Assembly: GCF_001690685.1 (NCBI RefSeq)
Contig: NZ_LZGL01000009.1
Coordinates: forward strand, 434,001-498,000
Direction of reading: 5' to 3'
DNA: 64,000 nucleotides
DNA from: Gilliamella sp. wkB112
GTDB taxonomy: Bacteria; Pseudomonadota; Gammaproteobacteria; Enterobacterales; Orbaceae
The translations under genes and the position numbers were made by a program. Shown here one piece after another: positions 39,601 through 49,913 of this stretch. Below the pieces are notes generated by a model. That model searched no databases and had not been told where the DNA came from. It saw only the letters and a list, made by a program, of their open reading frames with translations. Positions within the stretch are counted from its first letter, which is position 1; every line of letters starts with the position of its first letter.

Positions 39601-39951
39601 TTAAGGTTTTACCGCAGCAACTATTTTAATTTCCACCAAATATTCCGGTTTCATTAGTCCAGCTTGCACCGTACAACGTACTGGAGCCTTGCCTTTAGCA
39701 ACCCACTCATCCCATGCTTTATTCATCGCAGCAAAATCACTTTTATTCACTAAAAATAGCGTAACATCTAAAATTCGTGTTTTATCACTATTAGCGCGAG
39801 CCAAAATTTTATCAATTTCGGCTAAAGCACTTTGAGTTTGCTGATAAGCATCATCAACCAGATTAGTTGGCACGCTGGTATAGTAAATTACATTATTGTG
39901 GATCACTGCTTCAGACCAGCGATCATCGGGATCGATTCGCGTTATTGTCAT
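39601..39951 (-). CDS. RidA-family protein, YoaB-like
   Basis: This is a small trimeric RidA/YjgF-type protein of 116 residues that aligns along its whole length with E. coli YoaB (MTIxRIDxxxRWSxxVIHNN; FAAMNKAWDEWVAKG; APVRCTVQAGLM). The arginine of PVRCTVQA is the residue needed for imine/enamine hydrolysis in active RidA proteins, so deaminase activity is possible. It lies 11 bases after uvrB and may share its transcript. yoaA, the E. coli neighbour of yoaB, is 11 kb away here. Confidence 0.9.
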   Translation of the reverse strand: MTITRIDPDDRWSEAVIHNNVIYYTSVPTNLVDDAYQQTQSALAEIDKILARANSDKTRILDVTLFLVNKSDFAAMNKAWDEWVAKGKAPVRCTVQAGLMKPEYLVEIKIVAAVKP

Positions 39952-39962
39952 CTTGTTTCCTT

Positions 39963-41966
39963 TTAAGATACTTTAATAAAATCTGCACGTAGTTTTTTTA
40001 TCTCATCACGTAGCACTCCAGCTTTTTCAAATTCAAGATTTTGTGCTGCTTCATACATCATGGCTTCAAGTTCTTTGACTCTTGCTTGTACCTCTTTTAC
40101 TGACACATAATGATATGGCTTACCAGGTTCGAAGGCTTGAACTTTAGCGGTAGCTTTTTTAGTACTTAATCCCGCATCTAAAATGTCTTTAATCTCTTTG
40201 CGCACTGATTTAGGTGTAATACCATGAGCAGTATTAAAATCTTGTTGTTTTTTACGACGACGAGCAGTTTCATCAATAGTTTTTTGCATTGCCGGAGTAA
40301 TTTTATCCGCATATAGAATAGCTTTACCATTTACATTACGGGCCGCTCGGCCAACGGTTTGAATCAATGAGCTTTCCGAACGTAAAAAGCCTTCACGATC
40401 AGCATCTAAAATCGCTATCAACGAGACTTCCGGAATATCTAATCCTTCACGCAATAGGTTAATGCCAACTAGCACATCAACTTTACCTAGTCGTAAATCA
40501 CGAATAATTTCCATACGTTCTACCGTATTGATATCCGAGTGTAAATATTTAACATTAATATTATGTTCTGACAAGTAATCAGTTAAGTTTTCTGACATAC
40601 GTTTAGTTAGTGTGGTTACCAGTACTCGCTCGTCATTTTCAATACGAATTTTAATTTCCGACAACAGATCATCGACTTGTGAAGCAACCGGACGCACTTC
40701 TAAAATTGGATCTAATAAACCTGTTGGTCGAACTACTTGTTCAATGATTTCACCACCTGATTTTTCAATCTCATATTTAGCTGGGGTTGCCGACACATAG
40801 ATTGTTTGCGGCATAATATTTTCAAATTCAGTAAATTTTAATGGACGATTATCTAATGCCGATGGCAAACGGAATCCATATTCAACTAAATTTAGTTTAC
40901 GAGATCGGTCACCATTATACATCGCTCCAATTTGAGGAATGGCTACATGTGATTCGTCAATAAACAATAAACCATCAGCTGGCAAGTAATCAAACAGAGT
41001 TGCCGGAGGTTCACCCGGATTACGTTGAGCCAAAAAACGCGAATAATTTTCAATACCTGAACAATAACCTAATTCTGTCATCATCTCAATATCGAACAAG
41101 GTACGCTGAGTTAGCCGTTGTTCTTCAAGTAGACGATTATTGTCTAGTAATACTTTTTGACGTTCTTTAAGCTCTTGCTTTATTTGCGCAATCGCATTTT
41201 CCATAATGTTTCTTGGGGTTACATAGTGGGTTTTGGGGTAAATAGTGATACGTGAAACTTCGTTAACGCTACTCCCAGTTAATGGATCAAACAGCACTAT
41301 CCGCTCGACTTCATCGTCAAACAATTCAACTCGTACAGCTAATTCGTCAGAATCAGCGGGAAAAATATCGATTACATCACCACGTACCCGAAATGTACCA
41401 CGACTAAAGCCAATCTCATTACGAGTGTATTGCATTTCAGCCAAACGTGCTAAAATTGAGCGTTGATCTGTGATAGTACCTTTAGTTAAATGCAAAATCA
41501 TTGACATATAAGTCTCTGGTGCACCTAAACCATAAATGGCGGAAACCGAAGCAACTATAACTACGTCACGGCGCTCTAATAACGATTTAGTAGCTGATAA
41601 GCGCATTTGTTCAATATGTTCATTGATAGATGCATCTTTTTCAATAAATGTGTCTGTTGAAGGCACGTAAGATTCCGGCTGGTAGTAATCATAATAAGAA
41701 ACAAAATACTCCACCGCATTTTCCGGGAAAAAAGCTTTCATTTCACCATATAATTGTGCCGCCAATGTTTTATTTGGCGCGAGAATAATTGTTGGGCGAT
41801 TATGTTTAGCAATTACGTTAGCCATAGTAAAGGTTTTACCCGATCCGGTTACACCCAATAGCGTTTGATGGGCTATTCCATCTTCAAGATTTTGGTTGAT
41901 CCTTTTAATTGCTTCTGGTTGATCACCAGCAGGTTTAAAATCGGAACACAATTTAAATTTTTTCAT
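39963..41966 (-). CDS. uvrB: Excinuclease ABC subunit B
   Basis: UvrB verifies DNA damage and nicks with UvrC in nucleotide excision repair. It has 667 residues (E. coli 673). Helicase motifs are Walker [11 protein letters not shown] near 39-48, the damage-probing hairpin around [12 protein letters not shown] near 92, the DESH box (LFIDESHVA) near 335, and motif [11 protein letters not shown] near 540. The C-terminal UVR domain ([19 protein letters not shown]) that contacts UvrC is present. No clear LexA box was found upstream. Confidence 0.98.
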   Translation of the reverse strand: MKKFKLCSDFKPAGDQPEAIKRINQNLEDGIAHQTLLGVTGSGKTFTMANVIAKHNRPTIILAPNKTLAAQLYGEMKAFFPENAVEYFVSYYDYYQPESYVPSTDTFIEKDASINEHIEQMRLSATKSLLERRDVVIVASVSAIYGLGAPETYMSMILHLTKGTITDQRSILARLAEMQYTRNEIGFSRGTFRVRGDVIDIFPADSDELAVRVELFDDEVERIVLFDPLTGSSVNEVSRITIYPKTHYVTPRNIMENAIAQIKQELKERQKVLLDNNRLLEEQRLTQRTLFDIEMMTELGYCSGIENYSRFLAQRNPGEPPATLFDYLPADGLLFIDESHVAIPQIGAMYNGDRSRKLNLVEYGFRLPSALDNRPLKFTEFENIMPQTIYVSATPAKYEIEKSGGEIIEQVVRPTGLLDPILEVRPVASQVDDLLSEIKIRIENDERVLVTTLTKRMSENLTDYLSEHNINVKYLHSDINTVERMEIIRDLRLGKVDVLVGINLLREGLDIPEVSLIAILDADREGFLRSESSLIQTVGRAARNVNGKAILYADKITPAMQKTIDETARRRKKQQDFNTAHGITPKSVRKEIKDILDAGLSTKKATAKVQAFEPGKPYHYVSVKEVQARVKELEAMMYEAAQNLEFEKAGVLRDEIKKLRADFIKVS

Positions 41967-42361
41967 TACATCGCAACCTAATATTTTACCTATTAATAAA
42001 AATTATCCCCAAAAAGACTTGACCTTTAAAAATCTTATATTTTTTGTTCTATTAACATAAAAACTTATAATTATGGCATTAAAATTACACCTTGATTTAT
42101 GATAACTTATTGATATAAAACATAATAGCAATTCATGCTTAAGTTATAACCAAATCAAGTTAAAACCTGATAGCAACTGTAATTATAGCTTTTTTCAATG
42201 AACAATCCACAGAGTTATCCACAGGCATCGGGGATAACTCTATAAGTATAGTTGCCATCTCTCTTTTTCAATGGTCAAGCTAAATTTTCATGAAAAAAAT
42301 AATTTATTTTCATTGATTGTTTCTATTTTTAAATAGCTATTAATAGCTGATAGCTAACAAT
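41967..42361. other. Intergenic region upstream of uvrB with DnaA-box elements
   Basis: About 395 bases separate uvrB from the modF 3' end. The region is AT-rich. It contains TTATCCCCA at 42003-42011 and the structured DnaA-box site at 42212-42240, listed separately. No ORF or RNA gene was recognised. Confidence 0.5.
42212..42240. promoter_or_regulatory. DnaA box within an inverted repeat upstream of uvrB
   Basis: A perfect DnaA box TTATCCACA (42215-42223) lies in the left arm of an exact 9-bp inverted repeat: GAGTTATCC (42212-42220) and GGATAACTC (42232-42240). A DnaA box upstream of uvrB is also known in E. coli. A structural or regulatory role is inferred. Confidence 0.55.
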
Positions 42362-43822
42362 CTAATTAACTCGCTCTAACTTATATTGATAGTTATGATC
42401 TAAATCAGGCTCAAAAGTTAATCGATGAGTGATGCATTTTGGTGCATCTTCTGCATGATGAGATACAAACAGTAGTTGGCTATAGCCGTTATTAATTAAC
42501 CGATCTATCCAACGTTTAACTAATTCACGATTTAGCTGATCTAGTCCTTGCAATGGTTCATCCAAAATCAGTAATGTTGGATGTTTTACTAAAGCTCTTG
42601 CGATCAACACCAAGCGTTGTTGCCCCCAAGAAAGCGATTGAAAAGGATCATTTGATTGCTTTTGTAAACCAAGTAATTGTAACCATTGATCAACTAATTT
42701 ATTTTGTTTATCACTCGTTGCTTGATAAACACCTATTGAATCAAAATATCCTGAGAGTAATACATTTTTAACACTGACACTGACTCGGTAATCTAAATGT
42801 AAACTACTACTGACATAACCAATATGTCGCTTAATGTCCCAAATAGTTTCTCCAGAACCTCGTTTGCAACCAAACAAGGTTAGATCATTACTATAACCCT
42901 GCGGATGATCGCCAGTAATCAGACTTAATAAAGTAGATTTACCCGCGCCATTTGGTCCAACAATTTGCCAATTTTGTTTAGCTTTGACTTGCCAAGTTAA
43001 ACCATTAATTATGATTTTATCCGCATATTTAACATAACCATTGTTTAAAACAACTCTATCTATGTCATTATCTAACTTAACTGGTGGTTCATCTGCTTCA
43101 GGTAATAAAACATTTTGCATTGTTTCCATCTCTGCCAGTTGTTTAACTGTAGCGTCTTCTAATATGGTTACTCTACTACCAATTTTCAATAGTTGGCAAT
43201 CAGCAAGTACACCAATAGTTTCAACAAAAGATGGAATTTCATTAAAACGATTCAAGACCAGTACAATTGTCACGCCTTGCTGGGACAATTCGCCAAGTTT
43301 TGCCGCTAAATTTTCACGAGATGCAACATCTAAACCATCAAAGGGTTCATCTAATATTAGTAAATCAGGTTGATTTATTAAGACGCGACAAAGTAATGTC
43401 TTTCGAGTTTCTCCAGTTGAGAGATATTTAAAACGTCGAGATAATAAATGCTCAATACCAAACTGTATGGCTAATTGCCGACAACGTGCTTCATCAATTG
43501 TATATTCTTGAATAATTTGCGCAGTAGTTAATCCGGTATCAGTTTCCCCTTCACTAAGCATGTCTGTGTTATTACGTTGCCATTCATCATCAATAATTTT
43601 TTGTAGTTGTTCAAACGAAATGTGAGCGATTGATTTAAATTCATTAATGACATTTCCGGATAATAAGGTCTGTTCACCTGCTAATATATTGACTAAAATT
43701 GATTTACCACTACCATTGCGCCCAACAAAAGCAACACTACTTACAGGTTTGATAGTTAATGATTTAATTAGAAAAACCTTATAATCACTAATTTTGTAGC
43801 GCGCATTTGTTATTGTTAACAT
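42362..43822 (-). CDS. modF: Tandem ABC ATPase ModF
   Basis: ModF is a cytoplasmic protein with two fused ABC ATPase domains, linked to molybdate metabolism though its exact role is unclear. ATG at 43822 (MLTITNARYKISDYK) gives 486 residues (E. coli 490). Domain 1 has Walker A GRNGSGKS near 35 and LSTGETRK; domain 2 has GPNGAGKST near 280, LSWGQQRL, and LLILDEPLQGLD. SFEQLQKIIDDEWQRNNTDM is a ModF-specific stretch. It follows modE by 16 bases. Confidence 0.94.
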   Translation of the reverse strand: MLTITNARYKISDYKVFLIKSLTIKPVSSVAFVGRNGSGKSILVNILAGEQTLLSGNVINEFKSIAHISFEQLQKIIDDEWQRNNTDMLSEGETDTGLTTAQIIQEYTIDEARCRQLAIQFGIEHLLSRRFKYLSTGETRKTLLCRVLINQPDLLILDEPFDGLDVASRENLAAKLGELSQQGVTIVLVLNRFNEIPSFVETIGVLADCQLLKIGSRVTILEDATVKQLAEMETMQNVLLPEADEPPVKLDNDIDRVVLNNGYVKYADKIIINGLTWQVKAKQNWQIVGPNGAGKSTLLSLITGDHPQGYSNDLTLFGCKRGSGETIWDIKRHIGYVSSSLHLDYRVSVSVKNVLLSGYFDSIGVYQATSDKQNKLVDQWLQLLGLQKQSNDPFQSLSWGQQRLVLIARALVKHPTLLILDEPLQGLDQLNRELVKRWIDRLINNGYSQLLFVSHHAEDAPKCITHRLTFEPDLDHNYQYKLERVN

Positions 43823-43838
43823 GTCGATCCTCGTTGTG

Positions 43839-44615
43839 CTAGACCAATGTAGCCACAATTATATGTTCCGGGTGAATAGACAATCTAGTTTGCTGACCTT
43901 CTGTTAAGCCTAATTGTTTAACTATGTCTGTAGGTTGACTAGCATATAGTGTTATGCCAGAGGCTAAGGTCAAAACAATTTCGCTCCACTGACCATCACA
44001 AGTTATTTTATCAACTGTCACCAGTAAACTATTTTCACCACTATCAGTTATGTTAATCAGCGGTGCTTTAATCAACAGTAATACTGTTTTTTCAGCACTT
44101 AATTGCAAGCGCTCAACGCTATGTTGGGTAATATACACTTTTAATTCTGTTTGCTCATCACTTAATTTAACAGTAATAAAACCAGCTATACCGTTAGTGA
44201 GAATTTGCTGTACAGTACCATATAATTGATTTCGCGCACTGGTTTGCAAGGATAATTTAGCGGTGGTTTGTAAAATATCATCAAGCGGGACTTGGTCATC
44301 ACTCAATATTTTAAAGGCATTATGCTGTATTTGTGTTAATAGATCATAAAGCTGAATAAACCGCACTGCATAAGCACTGAGTTTGGTCCCGCCACCGTTT
44401 TTACCACCAGTGATAGTATTCAAAAATGGCTTGGGTGCCAGTTGATTAATTTCCTTAATCGCATCCCAGGCAGTTTTGTAACTAATATTAATTAATTTTG
44501 CCGCTTGAGTTAACGATCCTGTTTGTTCAATTGCTTTTAGTAAAGCGATACGTCTAGGATCCGTAAAAAGTTGATGATTTAATTTTAGTGTTAGTAAAAT
44601 TTCCGGAGAAAACAT
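43839..44615 (-). CDS. modE: Molybdate-responsive regulator ModE
   Basis: ModE binds molybdate and represses modABC. It has 258 residues (E. coli 262). The winged-helix N-terminal domain spans about 1-120 (DPRRIALLKAIEQTGSLTQA; SYKTAWDAI; TGGKNGGGTKLS). Two Mop-type molybdate-binding repeats follow (SARNQLYGTVQQI near 128 and a second near 195, LLIKAPLINIT...VDKITCDGQWSEIVL). It is divergent from modABC, with its predicted operator between them (44750-44773). Confidence 0.95.
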   Translation of the reverse strand: MFSPEILLTLKLNHQLFTDPRRIALLKAIEQTGSLTQAAKLINISYKTAWDAIKEINQLAPKPFLNTITGGKNGGGTKLSAYAVRFIQLYDLLTQIQHNAFKILSDDQVPLDDILQTTAKLSLQTSARNQLYGTVQQILTNGIAGFITVKLSDEQTELKVYITQHSVERLQLSAEKTVLLLIKAPLINITDSGENSLLVTVDKITCDGQWSEIVLTLASGITLYASQPTDIVKQLGLTEGQQTRLSIHPEHIIVATLV

Positions 44616-44749
44616 TAGTGAGATACCATTTTAAGCTAAAATTTAGACGGCTTTATCATTAGTTCATTGTAGACTTTTTTTATCCTTTCATCAAAATTTG
44701 TCACTGATTTTAAGTTTAGTTGTACTTTATAGATCAATTTTGATAGCAT

Positions 44750-44773
44750 CGATATATATTATTTTATATAACG
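44750..44773. promoter_or_regulatory. ModE operator
   Basis: CGATATATA, six bases (TTATTT), then TATATAACG matches the ModE palindrome CGNTATATA-N6-TATATANCG in every defined position. It lies 120 bases before modA and about 135 before modE, where repression by molybdate-ModE is expected. Confidence 0.85.
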
Positions 44774-44893
44774 AATGTTTGGTTGTTAATATTAGTCATT
44801 GCTGATATTGATGATATCAATAAGCAATTGATGAACCGCCTATTAATCATCATACAAATAACTAACTTATTAATTTTGTGAGTGAGGAACTAA

Positions 44894-45646
44894 ATGAAAA
44901 AATTGATTGGATTATTGCTGGCTATCTTAGCTTTAGCAAACTCATATTCTGCATCTGCTTTAGAAAAGGTTACAGTATTTGCAGCTGCATCATTAACTAA
45001 TGCCATGCAAGATATTAGTGTAGCTTATAAAGCAGAACATAAAGATGCAGATATTGTGTTTTCATTTGCCTCTTCGTCAGTTTTAGCTAAACAGATTGAG
45101 CAAGGAGCTCCTGCTGATATTTTTATGTCTGCAGATCAAAAATGGATGACTTATCTAATCGACCATAAGTTAGCTAAAGATAAAGAAGATCTACTAAAAA
45201 ATACTTTAGTACTAATTGCACCCAAACAATCTAAATTAGATAAGGTTGAAATTAATACTAGCACTAATTGGGCGACTATTTTACCTAAAGGTGAGCGAAT
45301 CGCCGTTGGTGATCCAGAACATGTACCTGCGGGACTTTATGCTAAAGAATCATTAACTAATTTAGGAGCATATGATAAATTATCACCACAATTTGCACCA
45401 ACAAGTAATGTCCGTGACGCTTTAATGTTAGTGGAACGTAACGAAGCGATATTAGGCATTGTTTATAGTACTGATGCGAAAGTTAGTGATAAGGTAAAAA
45501 TTATTGGTACTTTCCCAGCTGATACCTTTAAGCCAATTGAGTATCCAATTACTTTATTGAAACCAGAAGCTAAAAATTTTTATCAATATCTTAAAACACC
45601 ACAGGCTAAAACTATTTTTGAAAAATACGGATTTGTAACTAAGTAA
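44894..45646 (+). CDS. modA: Molybdate-binding periplasmic protein
   Basis: ModA captures molybdate or tungstate for the ModBC importer. It has 250 residues, with signal peptide MKKLIGLLLAILALANSYSASA. Ligand-binding stretches are FAAASLTNAMQDI (Ser in the oxyanion pocket), FSFASSSVLAKQIEQGAPAD, and DPEHVPAGLYAKE. The closing tyrosine/aspartate region GIVYSTDAKV is also present. ATG follows GTGAGGA. It begins the modABC operon. Confidence 0.96.
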   Translation: MKKLIGLLLAILALANSYSASALEKVTVFAAASLTNAMQDISVAYKAEHKDADIVFSFASSSVLAKQIEQGAPADIFMSADQKWMTYLIDHKLAKDKEDLLKNTLVLIAPKQSKLDKVEINTSTNWATILPKGERIAVGDPEHVPAGLYAKESLTNLGAYDKLSPQFAPTSNVRDALMLVERNEAILGIVYSTDAKVSDKVKIIGTFPADTFKPIEYPITLLKPEAKNFYQYLKTPQAKTIFEKYGFVTK

Positions 45647-45659
45647 TATATTAAATAAT

Positions 45660-46349
45660 ATGCTACTAACAGATTTTGAATGGCAAACATTGCTACTTAG
45701 CTTAAAAATCGCTGGAGTAGCAATTATATTTAGTCTGCCTGTTGGAATTTTAACCGCATGGATTTTAGCTCGTTGTCAATTTCTTGGTAAATCTTTATTT
45801 GATAGTTTTGTGCATCTTCCATTGGTATTACCTCCAGTAGTATTAGGTTATTTATTACTATTAACCATGGGTAAACGAGGCATTTTGGGTGAGTGGTTGA
45901 ATCACTATTTTAATATTAGTTTTAGCTTTAATTGGCAAGGGGCAGCACTAGCTTCGGCTGTAGTGGCCTTTCCATTAATGGTACGGTCGATCCGTTTGGC
46001 CATTGAGTCAATTGACACCCGTCTTGAAAATGTTGCACGTACCCTTGGTGCACATAAATTCCGAGTATTTATCACAATAACTTTACCATTAGCATTTCCG
46101 GGTATTTTGATGGGAATTGTTCTAGGATTTGCTCGTTGTTTAGGTGAATTTGGAGCTACCATTACTTTTGTTTCGAATATCCAAGGAGAAACTCGTACAC
46201 TACCTCTGGCAATGTATACATTGTTACAAATACCAGATGGAGAACAATCGGCAATGCGTTTGTGTATTATTTCAATTATTTTATCTTTAGTTGCATTGTT
46301 CTTGTCTGAAATGTTGAATCGATGGCATAAACGAAAACTAGCTGGATAA
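45660..46349 (+). CDS. modB: Molybdate ABC transporter permease
   Basis: ModB is the membrane channel of the molybdate importer. The 229 residues form five or six helices. The EAA loop that contacts ModC is IDTRLENVARTLGAHKFRVF near 120-139, followed by LPLAFPGILMGIVLGFARCLGEFGAT. Spacing to modA is 13 bases and to modC five bases, so the three are one transcript. Confidence 0.96.
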   Translation: MLLTDFEWQTLLLSLKIAGVAIIFSLPVGILTAWILARCQFLGKSLFDSFVHLPLVLPPVVLGYLLLLTMGKRGILGEWLNHYFNISFSFNWQGAALASAVVAFPLMVRSIRLAIESIDTRLENVARTLGAHKFRVFITITLPLAFPGILMGIVLGFARCLGEFGATITFVSNIQGETRTLPLAMYTLLQIPDGEQSAMRLCIISIILSLVALFLSEMLNRWHKRKLAG

Positions 46350-46354
46350 AATAT

Positions 46355-47035
46355 ATGCTCAAACTACATATTAAAAAACATTTGGCTTCATTTTCATTTG
46401 TATTTAACCAAGACATAGAATGTCAAGGTATCACCGCTATTTTAGGTGTTTCAGGTTCAGGTAAATCAACGCTAATTAACCTTATAAATGGTTTAATCAA
46501 ACCAGATATCGGTAGTATCATCCTTAATGAAGTTACTCTAGTTGATACTGAGCAGAATATTTTTATTTCTCCGGAAAAACGACATATTGGTACCGTTTTT
46601 CAAGATGCTTTGTTGTTTCCACATTATAAAGTTATTAAAAATCTGACTTATGGTACTAACCATAAATTACCAGAAAGATTTAATGAAATTGTCGATGTTC
46701 TCAATATTCGTCCATTATTAAATCGTTATCCCGCTATGCTTTCCGGTGGTGAAAAACAACGTGTAGCAATTGGACGGGCATTATTAACTAATCCCAAATT
46801 ATTATTAATGGATGAGCCGTTATCAGCTTTAGATATGCCACGGAAAAAAGAACTTTTATCCTACATTGATAGTTTAGTCAATGAATTAAAAATACCAATT
46901 ATTTATGTTACTCATAATATCAATGAAGTAAAACGTATTGCGGATGAAGTAGCAATTTTAGATCAAGGCAAACTATATGATTATGGCAAAACCGAAATTA
47001 TTTTACAAAGTGATTATTTAAAACAATGGTTATAA
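46355..47035 (+). CDS. modC: Molybdate ABC transporter ATPase, without TOBE/Mop domain
   Basis: ModC powers molybdate uptake. The ABC domain is complete: Walker A GVSGSGKST near 32-40, Q-loop VFQDALLFPHYKV near 83, signature MLSGGEKQRVAIGRAL near 128, Walker B LLLMDEPLSALD, and switch His in VTHNINE. It has only 226 residues against 352 in E. coli; it stops where the ABC domain ends (DYLKQWL) and lacks the C-terminal molybdate-binding Mop domain. Its last 22 bases overlap the 3' end of lpxH on the other strand. Confidence 0.92.
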   Translation: MLKLHIKKHLASFSFVFNQDIECQGITAILGVSGSGKSTLINLINGLIKPDIGSIILNEVTLVDTEQNIFISPEKRHIGTVFQDALLFPHYKVIKNLTYGTNHKLPERFNEIVDVLNIRPLLNRYPAMLSGGEKQRVAIGRALLTNPKLLLMDEPLSALDMPRKKELLSYIDSLVNELKIPIIYVTHNINEVKRIADEVAILDQGKLYDYGKTEIILQSDYLKQWL

Positions 47036-47760
47036 AGTTGAATATTGTCACTGTTACTTTCTTGCTTAATATATGAAACCCCATCATGCCATGCACCAAG
47101 CACAATTCTTTTTACCGGCTTCTCATTGATTAAAAAAACATGAGTTGCTGGTTTATGGGTATGACCATGAATCATGATATCAGCATGATATTTAATCATC
47201 ATTTTCACGACAGTTTGTTGATTAACATCCATAATAGTTTCCGATTTCACTCTATTATGTTGACTACTTTTTTGGCGCAATTTTATTGCTATTTTTAATC
47301 GAATAAACAAAGGCATGCATAAAAATAGTTTTTGTAACCAACTACAATGCATGATTTTACGAAATCTTTGATAGTGTGGATCATCGGTACAAAGCAAATC
47401 TCCATGTAGAAAAATAATACTGTTTTCTGACTTCACTAAGCAATTAATATCGGTTAATAATGTCATATCACAAGATTTGGCATATTGTTTACCTAATAAA
47501 AAATCACGATTGCCACAAACAAAATATTTTTTAATATGCCGATTAGATAAAGACTGTAATGCACTAGCTATTTGTTTATGCAAGATAGAATTGACATCAT
47601 CACCAACCCAATAATCAAACAGATCACCTAAAATATAGAGTTCACAATTATCAGGTAAAGTATCCAAAAAAGATAATAAGCCCGCAGTAATTTCGGGCTC
47701 ATCATCGGTTAAATGGATATCGGCAATAAAATAACGAGTTGGATTATTCAACCGTAACAC
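47014..47760 (-). CDS. lpxH: UDP-2,3-diacylglucosamine diphosphatase
   Basis: LpxH makes lipid X in lipid A synthesis; it is a Mn2+ calcineurin-fold phosphoesterase at the inner membrane. It has 248 residues. Motifs are FIADIHL at 12-18, [12 protein letters not shown] near 45, [10 protein letters not shown] near 81, [11 protein letters not shown], and IHGHTHKP near 195. The start is GTG or TTG (47760 or 47751), overlapping the ppiB end by up to 17 bases, so translation is coupled. It is consistent with LPS production. Confidence 0.95.
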   Translation of the reverse strand: MLRLNNPTRYFIADIHLTDDEPEITAGLLSFLDTLPDNCELYILGDLFDYWVGDDVNSILHKQIASALQSLSNRHIKKYFVCGNRDFLLGKQYAKSCDMTLLTDINCLVKSENSIIFLHGDLLCTDDPHYQRFRKIMHCSWLQKLFLCMPLFIRLKIAIKLRQKSSQHNRVKSETIMDVNQQTVVKMMIKYHADIMIHGHTHKPATHVFLINEKPVKRIVLGAWHDGVSYIKQESNSDNIQLYNHCFK

Positions 47761-48235
47761 TCGAAATTAAAACATCTTCAACCGGAACGTCGGAATGCAT
47801 ACCATTACGACCTGTTTTTACCGCTTTGATTTTATCAATAACTTCAAGTCCATCAACTACTTCAGCAAAAACACAATAACCATAACCATTAACATCAGCT
47901 GAACGATAGTTTAAATAATCGTTATCAACCACATTAATAAAAAATTGAGCAGTAGCCGAATGCGGATCTGAAGTGCGTGCCATAGCTAAAGTACCACGAT
48001 TATTTTTGAGTCCATTAGCTGCTTCATTTTTAATTGGCGCTTTAGTCTTTTTCTGTTTCATATCAGGTTCAAAACCACCACCTTGAATCATGAAATTATT
48101 GATTACACGATGAAAAATGGTGTTGTTGTAAAAACCTTCTTTACAATAATTAACAAAATTTTTAACCGTTTCAGGAGCTTGATCGTCAAATGTTTTGATT
48201 TTAATGTCACCAAATGTAGTGTGAAATATAATCAT
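47744..48235 (-). CDS. ppiB: Peptidyl-prolyl cis-trans isomerase B (cyclophilin)
   Basis: This cytoplasmic cyclophilin accelerates proline isomerisation during folding. It has 163 residues (E. coli 164), with no signal peptide (so PpiB rather than PpiA). Active-site stretches are [19 protein letters not shown] with the catalytic Arg, [20 protein letters not shown], and the [19 protein letters not shown] segment. ppiB and lpxH are neighbours in E. coli as well, supporting both calls. Confidence 0.97.
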   Translation of the reverse strand: MIIFHTTFGDIKIKTFDDQAPETVKNFVNYCKEGFYNNTIFHRVINNFMIQGGGFEPDMKQKKTKAPIKNEAANGLKNNRGTLAMARTSDPHSATAQFFINVVDNDYLNYRSADVNGYGYCVFAEVVDGLEVIDKIKAVKTGRNGMHSDVPVEDVLISSVTVE

Positions 48236-48309
48236 AAAATGTTCCTTATTTTAATTTCTATTCAAAATAATTCTTTAAAACGTAAATCGTGAGTTTAAAT
48301 AGAGATCTC

Positions 48310-49161
48310 TCACTTACTAAACTTTTCACACGCTTCAAGAGTATTACTCATTAGCATGGCAACAGTCATTGGCCCAACTCCACCAGGAACAGGAGTTATC
48401 CATCCAGCTTTTTGGGATGCAGCAGCAAATTCAACATCACCAGCAAGTTTACCATCAGGCAGGCGATTAATACCAACATCAATGACTATTGAACCAGGTT
48501 TTATCCATTCACCTTTTACATAATTAGGGATACCTACACCCGCAACTACAATATCGGCATTACTAACATGTTTAGCTAAATCAACGGTGCGACTATGAGT
48601 TATAGTTGTTGTACAACCCAATAACAATAGTTCAAGAGCCATAGGACGACCAACAATACTGGACGCACCCACTACGGTGGCATTTAACCCAGAAAGTTTT
48701 ACTCCAGTTGACTGCAACATTTTTATGACCCCATATGGAGTACAAGGTCGTAAGATAGGATCACGTTGTAATAAATGACCAATATTATAAGGATGAAAAC
48801 CATCTACATCTTTACAAGGTTCAATTCGTTCCAACACTTTGGTTTTATCAATATTATCCGGCAAAGGTAGTTGAACTAAGATGCCATGAACATCATCGCG
48901 TTGATTTAATTCGTCAATAAGTGCTAATAATTCTTGAGTCGTAGCAGTAGGAAAGTCATAAGCAAATGAGGTGAATCCAACATCATCACAGGCTTTTTGT
49001 TTATTTTTAACATAAATTTTTGAAGCTGGATCTGAGCCAACTTGTATTACTGCTAGACCTGGAACAGTTAATCCCGCTACAATTCGTTGTTTTACTTTAG
49101 TAGCAATTTCATTTCGCACTTGTTGTGCTAATGCTTTTCCATCAATTATTTTTGCTGTCAT
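48310..49161 (-). CDS. folD: Methylenetetrahydrofolate dehydrogenase / cyclohydrolase
   Basis: This bifunctional enzyme interconverts 5,10-methylene-THF, methenyl-THF and 10-formyl-THF with NADP. ATG at 49161 ([14 protein letters not shown]) gives 283 residues (E. coli 288). The longer start at 49179 is possible because the GAGG sits nearer to it. The catalytic lysine is in [14 protein letters not shown] near 50. [16 protein letters not shown] and [12 protein letters not shown] are substrate motifs, and [15 protein letters not shown] is the NADP fold. Confidence 0.97.
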   Translation of the reverse strand: MTAKIIDGKALAQQVRNEIATKVKQRIVAGLTVPGLAVIQVGSDPASKIYVKNKQKACDDVGFTSFAYDFPTATTQELLALIDELNQRDDVHGILVQLPLPDNIDKTKVLERIEPCKDVDGFHPYNIGHLLQRDPILRPCTPYGVIKMLQSTGVKLSGLNATVVGASSIVGRPMALELLLLGCTTTITHSRTVDLAKHVSNADIVVAGVGIPNYVKGEWIKPGSIVIDVGINRLPDGKLAGDVEFAAASQKAGWITPVPGGVGPMTVAMLMSNTLEACEKFSK

Positions 49162-49238
49162 CAGCTTGCCAATCCTCATTAAATTAATGAGCTATTCTCG
49201 CAAAAGATTTTATTAATGTCTATTCACAAGTAAATTGA

Positions 49239-49913
49239 TTACTGCAGTTCAGCTAAGATTTGTTGATATTGTTCGTCTATATTAGTAATAACGGTACAAA
49301 TATGAGCATCAAAAGCTTTTAATTTTGGTTTTTGAGTCTTCCATTCATTTTTAGAAATTTGTTTAATGGCACTATAATTTTTTAATAAATCGAATTGTAA
49401 AATACTGCTGCCAACCACGTTATAAAAAATATGTTGTCCAATATCCTCACCTTCTTGTCTGATATTATTATAATTCTGGTAATAGAATCGGGTTTCACCA
49501 TTATCAGTTAAGATTGACCGGCGTAACAATTTAACCAGTCTTTTATATAATTTATTCAATTGACTATGCAATTCATTGTCATCACCTAATTTGGTTTTTA
49601 TCGCCTGATCAAACGTTTGTTTTACCTCACTCAAAAGGGTAAAAGCTTGTTGTTCTAACTGTGGTAATTGTTGACGCAAGTCTTGTTGAAATTGTTTGGT
49701 TTCCTTTATTAATTTCGGATCTAGGTTCATAGATTTATTATTCAATACTACCTCACCCTTCGGGGTGATTATCAAATCAGTTGTTTTATTAAAAATATGG
49801 ACATTTACTTTATTTATGACAATGTCATAACTTGGGTTAACTTTACATTCCTTGTGTGCAGCAAGTAGTGACATAGGCACTAATAATGAAATAAATAACA
49901 GTTTTTTTAACAT
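49239..49913 (-). CDS. DUF2884 periplasmic protein, YggN-like
   Basis: This exported protein of 224 residues has signal peptide MLKKLLFISLLVPMSLLA. It resembles E. coli YggN (DUF2884), whose function is not known. The family features visible are the CKVNPSYDIVINKVNVHI start of the mature protein, the TPKGEVVLNNKSMNLD stretch and the long alpha-helical middle (QFQQDLRQQLPQLEQQ). The C-terminal cysteine (HICTV) could pair with the N-terminal one. No operon partners. Confidence 0.75.
   Translation of the reverse strand: MLKKLLFISLLVPMSLLAAHKECKVNPSYDIVINKVNVHIFNKTTDLIITPKGEVVLNNKSMNLDPKLIKETKQFQQDLRQQLPQLEQQAFTLLSEVKQTFDQAIKTKLGDDNELHSQLNKLYKRLVKLLRRSILTDNGETRFYYQNYNNIRQEGEDIGQHIFYNVVGSSILQFDLLKNYSAIKQISKNEWKTQKPKLKAFDAHICTVITNIDEQYQQILAELQ

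Noticed and set aside
41967-42361. LexA box upstream of uvrB
   Set aside because: Only partial CTGT matches such as at 42177-42180 without a paired ACAG/CAG at the right distance.
48780-48830. CKDVDG peptide and similar DNA inside folD, resembling the dispersed element
   Set aside because: It is a conserved FolD motif ([10 protein letters not shown]) and lacks the rest of the element.
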